From contig NZ_CP163518.1 in the NCBI RefSeq assembly GCF_041080625.1, positions 5,518,001 to 5,582,000 of the forward strand: 64,000 nt of DNA, read 5' to 3'. This DNA is from Streptomyces sp. CG1 (GTDB lineage Bacteria; Actinomycetota; Actinomycetes; Streptomycetales; Streptomycetaceae). The notes under the pieces are model-generated. The model ran no database searches. It saw only the letters and a program-made list of their open reading frames with translations, and was not told where the DNA came from. Below are positions 59,558-64,000 of this stretch, in pieces (the stretch's first letter is position 1; each line of letters opens with the position of its first letter). A program made the translations under genes and the position numbers.

Positions 59558-60331
59558 ATGCTCGGCACAGAGTTCCGCACCGGATCGCCCATCTGGATCG
59601 ACCTCGGCAGCCCCGACACACAGGCGGCCGCGGCCTTCTACAGCGCCGTCTTCGGGTGGGATTTCGTGTCCGCCGGCCCGGAGGCGGGCGGTTACGGCTA
59701 CTTCCAGAAGAACGGCGGCACGGTGGCCGCCCTCGGCCCGCTGACCGAGGCGGGGGCGAGGTCCGCCTGGATGACGTACTTCCGTACCGACGACGCCCGG
59801 GTCACCGCCCGCGCCGTGACGAACGCCGGAGGCACGGTGCGCGCCGAGCCCATGAGCATCGGCGAGGCGACCTTCGCGCAGTTCACCGACCCGCAGGGCG
59901 CGCAGTTCGCCGTGCTCCGGTCCGAGCAGGGTCTGCAGCGGGCCTCGGAGGAGGACACGCTGGTCTGGGTGGAGCTGCACGTCGGCGACCCGGACGCGGC
60001 CGTCGGCTTCTACCACGGGCTGTTCGGCTGGCGGGCCGAGCCGATGCAGGCGCCCGGCATGACGTACCAGGTGCTCAGTATTGCGGAGGGCGACCAGCAG
60101 CAGGGTTCCTTCGGCGGAGTGGCCCCGCTGCAGGACACCCGGGAGGAGGCGCGCTGGGTGCCGTACTTCGCCGTCGCCGACGCGGACGCGCTCGTCACCG
60201 CGGCGTATGACAACGGCGGTACGGTGCTGATGCCGGCGGCGAACGTCCCCGGCGTCGGCCGTATCGCCTGGCTGGCCGACCCGGCCCAGGCGGTGTTCGC
60301 CGTACTCAGGCCGGACCCGCCGGCGCGGTGA
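59558..60331 (+). CDS. Two-domain VOC (glyoxalase-fold) protein
   Basis: A 257-residue protein of two vicinal-oxygen-chelate domains (about 8-120 and 135-252). Each has the pattern of the family: PIWIDLGSPDTQAAAAFYSAVFGW and LVWVELHVGDPDAAVGFYHGLFGW. It is similar in layout to the mycobacterial CFP30B/27-kDa antigen group. Such proteins may be lyases, dioxygenases or antibiotic-binding resistance proteins. GGAGGAAACGC precedes the ATG. It is divergent from the SCO2400-type gene. Confidence 0.9.
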   Translation: MLGTEFRTGSPIWIDLGSPDTQAAAAFYSAVFGWDFVSAGPEAGGYGYFQKNGGTVAALGPLTEAGARSAWMTYFRTDDARVTARAVTNAGGTVRAEPMSIGEATFAQFTDPQGAQFAVLRSEQGLQRASEEDTLVWVELHVGDPDAAVGFYHGLFGWRAEPMQAPGMTYQVLSIAEGDQQQGSFGGVAPLQDTREEARWVPYFAVADADALVTAAYDNGGTVLMPAANVPGVGRIAWLADPAQAVFAVLRPDPPAR

Positions 60332-60427
60332 GGACGGCCTCCACGAACCCGGCCGCCGATCACGTGCGCGGTGGCTGCCTTCCGACTCGTCCTCCGGACG
60401 TCCCCCGTGTACGGAGCGGAGTGCTGC

Positions 60428-60456
60428 TCCAGTAGCTCGGAACCGGTCCAGTAGCT
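60428..60456. promoter_or_regulatory. TCCAGTAGCT direct repeat upstream of the HutC-type GntR gene
   Basis: TCCAGTAGCT occurs at 60428-60437 and 60447-60456, 19 bases apart, about 80-105 bases before the GntR start. It is a possible operator or activator site. The rest of this 203-base gap holds no gene. Confidence 0.4.
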
Positions 60457-60534
60457 TGCGAATCCGCCGGAAACTCCACCCGGAGATTCCGTCAGGGAAC
60501 ACGTAACCGACCGTCACCCACGGGAGAGTCCCCC

Positions 60535-61290
60535 ATGCCCCGACAGGCGCCGTATCTCGCCGTGGCCGACGCGTTGCGCGTACGGGTGCTCGCGGGGGAG
60601 TGGGAGACCGGCGCGCGGCTGCCGTCCCGGGCACGGCTCGCCGAGGAGTACGGCGTCGGCCGCAATGTGCTGCAGCGGGCGGTGGACCGTCTGATCGTCG
60701 AGGACCTGCTCGAAGGACGCGCGGGCTCGGGCACCTACGTCCGCACGCCGCGCGAGCGCCTGCGGATGCTCCGCTCCTGGCACCGCGAGCACCGGGGCTC
60801 CCGCGCGCTCGCCGGGCTGCCGGAGCGGGGGCGGGCCGGTACCTGGGACGCCCACACCCTGGTGCGCGTCCCCGCCCCCGAGCCCATCGCCGAGCGGCTC
60901 GCCATCAGCCCCGGCGACCTCTGCGTCACCACACAGTACGAGTTCCTCGCCGACGGGCTGCCCGTCCAGCTCTCCGACTCCTGGGAGCCGATGACCGTCA
61001 CGGAGGGCACACCGGTCGTCCTGCCCGAGCGCGGCCCGCTCGCCGGCCAGGGCGTCGTGGCCCGCATGCGCTCGATCGGCGTGACCGTCGAGACCGTCGT
61101 GGAAATCCCCCGCCCCGCCCGCGCCGACCGAGCCGAGGCGAACCTCCTCGGCATCGGCGTCGGAGACCTGGTCCTCCGCATCGAGCGCACGATCTACGAC
61201 TCCGACGGCCGCCCGCTGGAGACGGCCGACATCGTCATCCCCGACGTACGCCGCGAGGTGGTCTACGAGTTCGCGGTGGACGCGAGGTGA
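60535..61290 (+). CDS. HutC-type GntR regulator (UTRA domain)
   Basis: A 251-residue regulator with an N-terminal winged helix (about 5-70, ADALRVRVLAGEWETGARLPSRARLAEEYGVGRNVLQRAV) and a C-terminal UTRA ligand-binding domain (about 95-245, chorismate-lyase fold). The HutC group binds sugars, histidine derivatives or other small metabolites and usually represses nearby genes. No transporter or catabolic gene is adjacent, so the target is unclear. The ATG at 60535 follows GGGAGAG. Confidence 0.9.
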   Translation: MPRQAPYLAVADALRVRVLAGEWETGARLPSRARLAEEYGVGRNVLQRAVDRLIVEDLLEGRAGSGTYVRTPRERLRMLRSWHREHRGSRALAGLPERGRAGTWDAHTLVRVPAPEPIAERLAISPGDLCVTTQYEFLADGLPVQLSDSWEPMTVTEGTPVVLPERGPLAGQGVVARMRSIGVTVETVVEIPRPARADRAEANLLGIGVGDLVLRIERTIYDSDGRPLETADIVIPDVRREVVYEFAVDAR

Positions 61291-61395
61291 ACCGCAGCAC
61301 GCCGATGCAGCGAAAGCTCCGCACCGACCACCGCAACCGCACCCCGGCTCCCTGCCGTTCCGCACCCCCGTGTCCTGCGGGCTAGGATCCCGGCC

Positions 61396-62340
61396 ATGGC
61401 GCTGACCATGAACGACGTGGACCGGTTCGAGGCGTCCAGGCGGCGCCTGGAGGCCATCGCCTACCGCCTCCTCGGCTCCGCGAGCGAGGCCGAGGACGCC
61501 GTTCAGGAGACGTTCCTGCGCTGGCAGGCCGCCGACGTCGGCCGTATCCAGGTTCCCGAGGCCTGGCTGACCAAGGTGCTCACCAACCTGTGCCTCAATC
61601 AGCTCACCTCGGCCCGCGCGCGGCGCGAGACCTATGTGGGCCAGTGGCTGCCCGAGCCGCTGCTCGCCGGGGACCCGATGCTCGGCCCGGCCGACACCGC
61701 CGAACAGCGCGAATCGGTGTCGTACGCCGTCCTCACCCTGCTGGAGCGCCTCACTCCGGGCGAGCGGGCGGTGTACGTGCTGCGGGAGGCCTTCGACTAC
61801 CCGCACCGGGAGATCGCCGAGATCCTCGACCTCACCGAGGCCGCCAGCCAGCAGATCTTCCACCGCGCCAAGAAGCACGTCGCGGACGGCAAGACCCGCA
61901 CCGAGATCGACGAGGCCGCCGCCCGGCGGATCGTCGAGGAGTTCCTCGCGGCCGCCACCAGCGGCCGGACCGAGCCGCTCGTACGACTGCTCACCCAGGA
62001 CGCCATCGCGATCGGCGACGGCGGAGGGAAGATCCCGGCCCGCACCAAGGCGTTCGAAGGCGCGATCGCCGTCGCGAAGTTCATGCGGGGCCTGTTCAAA
62101 CCGAGCCGGGCCAAGCGCGACCTCGCCGGTGGCTCACCCGAGGTCTACGCCACGACGGCCAACGGCGACCCCGCCGTCGTGGCTGTCGTCGACGGCCGGG
62201 TCGTCGGCGTCATGTGCCTGGAGGTCGGGGCCGACGGCATCGCCGCGTTCCGCAACCAGGTCAACCCCGACAAGCTGGAACGTGCGACCCGGTGGTGGGC
62301 GGGCGCCGACCACGGCGAACCCCTGCTGCACGCCTTCTGA
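61396..62340 (+). CDS. ECF41-type sigma factor with SnoaL-like C-terminal domain
   Basis: A 314-residue sigma factor. Region 2 (about 15-75, LGSASEAEDAVQETFLRWQAA) and region 4 (about 108-165, YPHREIAEILDLTEAASQQIFHRAKKHV) are followed by a SnoaL-like domain of about 140 residues. The ECF41 signatures are present: DGGGK at 208-212 and NPDKL at 290-294. In this group the C-terminal domain replaces an anti-sigma factor and controls activity. The usual target is a neighbouring oxidoreductase, decarboxylase or epimerase gene, and an FAD oxidoreductase indeed follows 100 bases downstream. Confidence 0.95.
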   Translation: MALTMNDVDRFEASRRRLEAIAYRLLGSASEAEDAVQETFLRWQAADVGRIQVPEAWLTKVLTNLCLNQLTSARARRETYVGQWLPEPLLAGDPMLGPADTAEQRESVSYAVLTLLERLTPGERAVYVLREAFDYPHREIAEILDLTEAASQQIFHRAKKHVADGKTRTEIDEAAARRIVEEFLAAATSGRTEPLVRLLTQDAIAIGDGGGKIPARTKAFEGAIAVAKFMRGLFKPSRAKRDLAGGSPEVYATTANGDPAVVAVVDGRVVGVMCLEVGADGIAAFRNQVNPDKLERATRWWAGADHGEPLLHAF

Positions 62341-62370
62341 CCCGGTGTGAGCTGCTTCACATCGTGTTCC

Positions 62371-62398
62371 TGTCAGGAAACGGCGGGCCGCCCGGTTC
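62371..62398 (+). promoter_or_regulatory. Candidate ECF41 promoter of the oxidoreductase gene
   Basis: TGTCAGG (62371-62377) and CGGTTC (62393-62398), 15 bases apart, resemble the published ECF41 type promoter (TGTCACA, about 16 bases, CGTC; recalled). The match at the -10 side is loose. It is placed about 45 bases before the oxidoreductase start. Confidence 0.4.
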
Positions 62399-62440
62399 AA
62401 GGGGCGACCCGCTGAAGAGCCCGCTGACAGGAGCACGGAC

Positions 62441-63616
62441 ATGCAGCACCGCATCGTCGTCCTCGGAGCCGGATACGCCGGAGCCATCGCCGCCGGCCGC
62501 CTCGCCAGGCGGCTGCGCCGCGACGACGTCGCCATCACCCTCGTCAACGCCGAGCCCGACTTCGTCGAGCGCGTCCGCATGCATCAGCTCGCGGTCGGCC
62601 AGGACCTGAGGCCCCGGCCCTTCAGCGAGATGTTCGCGGGCACCGGCGTCGCACTGAAGCTCGCGAAGGTCACCGCCGTGGACGTCGACCGCAGGACGGT
62701 CACCGTCGGCGACACCGAGGAGCTGGAGTACGACACCCTCGTGTACGCCCTCGGCAGCACCTGGAACGACCAGGGCGTCCCCGGCGCCGCCGAGCACGCC
62801 CATGACATCGCCGGCCGCCCCGGAGCGCTCCGGCTGCGCGAGCGGCTGGCCGGTCTGGACGCCGGGCAGCCCGTGGTCGTGGTCGGCGGCGGCCTCACCG
62901 GCGTGGAGGCCACGACCGAGATCGCCGAGGCCCGCCCGGACCTCGACGTCGCCCTCGCCGCCCGTGGCGAACTCGGCGACTGGCTCTCGCCCAAGGGCCG
63001 GGGGCACCTGCGGAAGGTGTGCGACAGGCTCGGCATCACCGTGCACGAACACGCCACCGTCACCGCCGTCGAGGCCGACCGCGTCACCACCGCCGACGGG
63101 GGCTCCCTGCCGGCCGCCGTCACCGTGTGGACCACGGGCTTCGCCGTCCACCCGATCGCGGTGGCCAGCACCCTGGAGGTCACCGGCACCGGCCGGATCG
63201 TGGTCGACGGCACCATGCGCTCGGTCTCGCACCCGGACGTGTACGCCATCGGCGACGCGGCCGAGGCCATGGGCGCCGGCGACAAGCCGCTGCGGATGTC
63301 CTGCGCCTCCGGCGGCCCCATGGCCTGGCAGGCCGCCGACTCCATCGCGGCCCGGCTGACCGGCGGGAAGCTCCCGAAGGTGCCGCTGCGCTATTTCAAC
63401 CAGTGCGTCTCGCTGGGCCGTAAGGAAGGCCTGATCCAGTACGTCACCGCCGACGACCGCGCGGTCAGTGCGGCCCTGACCGGACGGTTCGCCGCCGTCT
63501 ACAAGGAACTGGTCTGCAAGGGCGCGGCCTGGGCCGTCGCCAACCCGGTGTTCCTGCCGACCCGACGCCGCCGTGTCGTACAGCAGCCGACCGAGCCGGC
63601 CTCACACGCCCGCTGA
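62441..63616 (+). CDS. FAD-dependent NAD(P)H oxidoreductase (NDH-2-like)
   Basis: A 391-residue flavoprotein. The FAD-binding GxGxxG is at the N-terminus (VVLGAGYAGAIAAGRLARRL) and the second, NAD(P)H-binding one around 150 (VVVVGGGLTGVEATTEIAE). The FAD-contact motif near the end is DVYAIGDAAEAMG. It resembles type II NADH dehydrogenases and related quinone reductases. GGAGCACGGAC precedes the ATG. It follows the ECF41 sigma gene and carries an ECF41-like promoter, which is the usual pairing for this group of oxidoreductases. Confidence 0.93.
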   Translation: MQHRIVVLGAGYAGAIAAGRLARRLRRDDVAITLVNAEPDFVERVRMHQLAVGQDLRPRPFSEMFAGTGVALKLAKVTAVDVDRRTVTVGDTEELEYDTLVYALGSTWNDQGVPGAAEHAHDIAGRPGALRLRERLAGLDAGQPVVVVGGGLTGVEATTEIAEARPDLDVALAARGELGDWLSPKGRGHLRKVCDRLGITVHEHATVTAVEADRVTTADGGSLPAAVTVWTTGFAVHPIAVASTLEVTGTGRIVVDGTMRSVSHPDVYAIGDAAEAMGAGDKPLRMSCASGGPMAWQAADSIAARLTGGKLPKVPLRYFNQCVSLGRKEGLIQYVTADDRAVSAALTGRFAAVYKELVCKGAAWAVANPVFLPTRRRRVVQQPTEPASHAR

Positions 63617-63648
63617 CCCCCACCCCCGACGGCGCGGGGCTCGCCCGC

Positions 63649-63711
63649 TCACGACGGCAGGTTCAGCTGCCAGGAGACGCCGAACCGATCGTTGACCCAG
63701 CCGAACTTGGC
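63649..63711 (-). pseudogene. VOC/PhnB-like gene, C-terminal fragment only
   Basis: The last 20 codons of a PhnB/VOC-type protein are recognisable (AKFGWVNDRFGVSWQLNLPS then stop), the typical end of the family. Sequence upstream of this fragment (beyond 63711) belongs to a different gene in the opposite direction, so the front of the VOC gene has been lost. Confidence 0.65.
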
Positions 63712-63712
63712 G

Positions 63713-64000
63713 CTCCTCGGCCTCGACCTCGGTGGCCTCCTCGCCGGCCTCGACCCGACCGGCGGTTTCTTCGGCCACGACAAGATCGAGGGCGTCGCCA
63801 CGACGGACGGCGGCCGCACCGTCGTCGTCAGCAACGACAGCGACTTCGGCGTCGACGGGATCTCCGACGCGACCCCGGCCCCGCCCTACACCCTGCACGC
63901 CAAGACCCTCCCGAACGGCACGCAGGACGACGGCGAGTACCTGGCCGTCGACACCACCCGCCTGCCGGCCGCGACCAGCACGGCAACCGTGACGATCACC
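63713..64000 (+). pseudogene. Phytase-like esterase gene fragment, 5' end missing, runs off the window
   Basis: An open frame of 96 codons to the edge of the window reads LLGLDLGGLLAGLDPTGGFF, then KIEGVATTDGGRTVVVSNDSDFGVDG. It resembles the C-terminal part of secreted 'esterase-like activity of phytase' proteins, whose KxEGVA-TDGRTL-VNDNDFG run is conserved. There is no start codon or upstream part: at 63711/63713 it joins directly to the VOC fragment on the other strand. It is probably a remnant, and its end lies outside the window. Confidence 0.6.

Noticed and set aside
1..64000. tRNA, rRNA, prophage, integrase or biosynthetic gene cluster
   Set aside because: No cloverleaf-like sequence, attachment repeat, integrase, PKS or NRPS domain was seen on reading the window; a tRNAscan-SE run would be needed to exclude a tRNA strictly.

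Overview
The window is chromosomal DNA of a Streptomyces or a very close relative. The G+C content is very high, GTG starts are common, and the gene set is typical of the genus: a near-identical relative of the Streptomyces K15 DD-peptidase, SpoIIE-type phosphatases, an SCO2400-type zinc-ribbon protein, an ECF41 sigma factor and a PucR-type regulator. The presence of aspS, metG and a short thrS paralogue on one segment, plus a parS-like site inside aspS, suggests the conserved core not far from oriC. That placement rests on my memory of the S. coelicolor gene order (roughly SCO3778 to SCO3812) and was not checked.

Layout. 1-14.7 kb holds a cut-off GntR gene, a DD-peptidase, a GntR/MFS pair, a mycothiol-type DinB protein, a nitrilase, a LURP-one-like protein, a divergent AraC/cupin pair, a thioredoxin-NHL protein, an M18 aminopeptidase, an acyl-CoA dehydrogenase, an SseB-like protein, pirin and a small secreted peptide. 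14.9-28 kb holds an AI-2E-type permease, a PAS-GAF-phosphatase-ATPase protein, aspS, an AbiEii-like nucleotidyltransferase, DoxX, metG, a repeat-rich vWA protein, a FUSC exporter and an EEP nuclease. 28-36.4 kb holds membrane proteins, a second SpoIIE phosphatase with an unrecognised partner, an M20 hydrolase and an XRE-TPR regulator divergent from a small secreted protein.

36.4-49 kb begins with a short threonyl-tRNA synthetase behind what looks like a threonine attenuator: a 23-residue leader peptide with three consecutive Thr codons, then a terminator. Next come a nucleoside hydrolase whose tail is made by an IS200/IS605-like end, DUF4142 and DUF6445 proteins, a Ser/Thr kinase, and an orphan cytochrome oxidase subunit I coupled to a small tail-anchored protein. 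DUF4328, SDR, glycerol-channel and winged-helix/membrane-protein genes follow.

49-58 kb contains the most system-like locus: a PucR-type regulator diverging from an operon of an SPFH/flotillin-like protein with a long coiled coil, a 1606-residue AAA ATPase, and a 35-residue membrane miniprotein that overlaps the ATPase stop codon. 58-64 kb holds a lipoprotein, the SCO2400-type protein, a double VOC protein, a HutC-type GntR regulator, an ECF41 sigma factor with its FAD oxidoreductase, and a junction between two gene fragments at the right edge.

No rRNA, tRNA, CRISPR array, intact insertion sequence or prophage was seen. The only gene-poor stretch longer than 300 bases is 36381-36772; it carries tandem repeats, the leader peptide and the attenuator. 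Several dispersed hairpin elements that I recall as common in Streptomyces genomes occur between genes, and one lies inside a gene.
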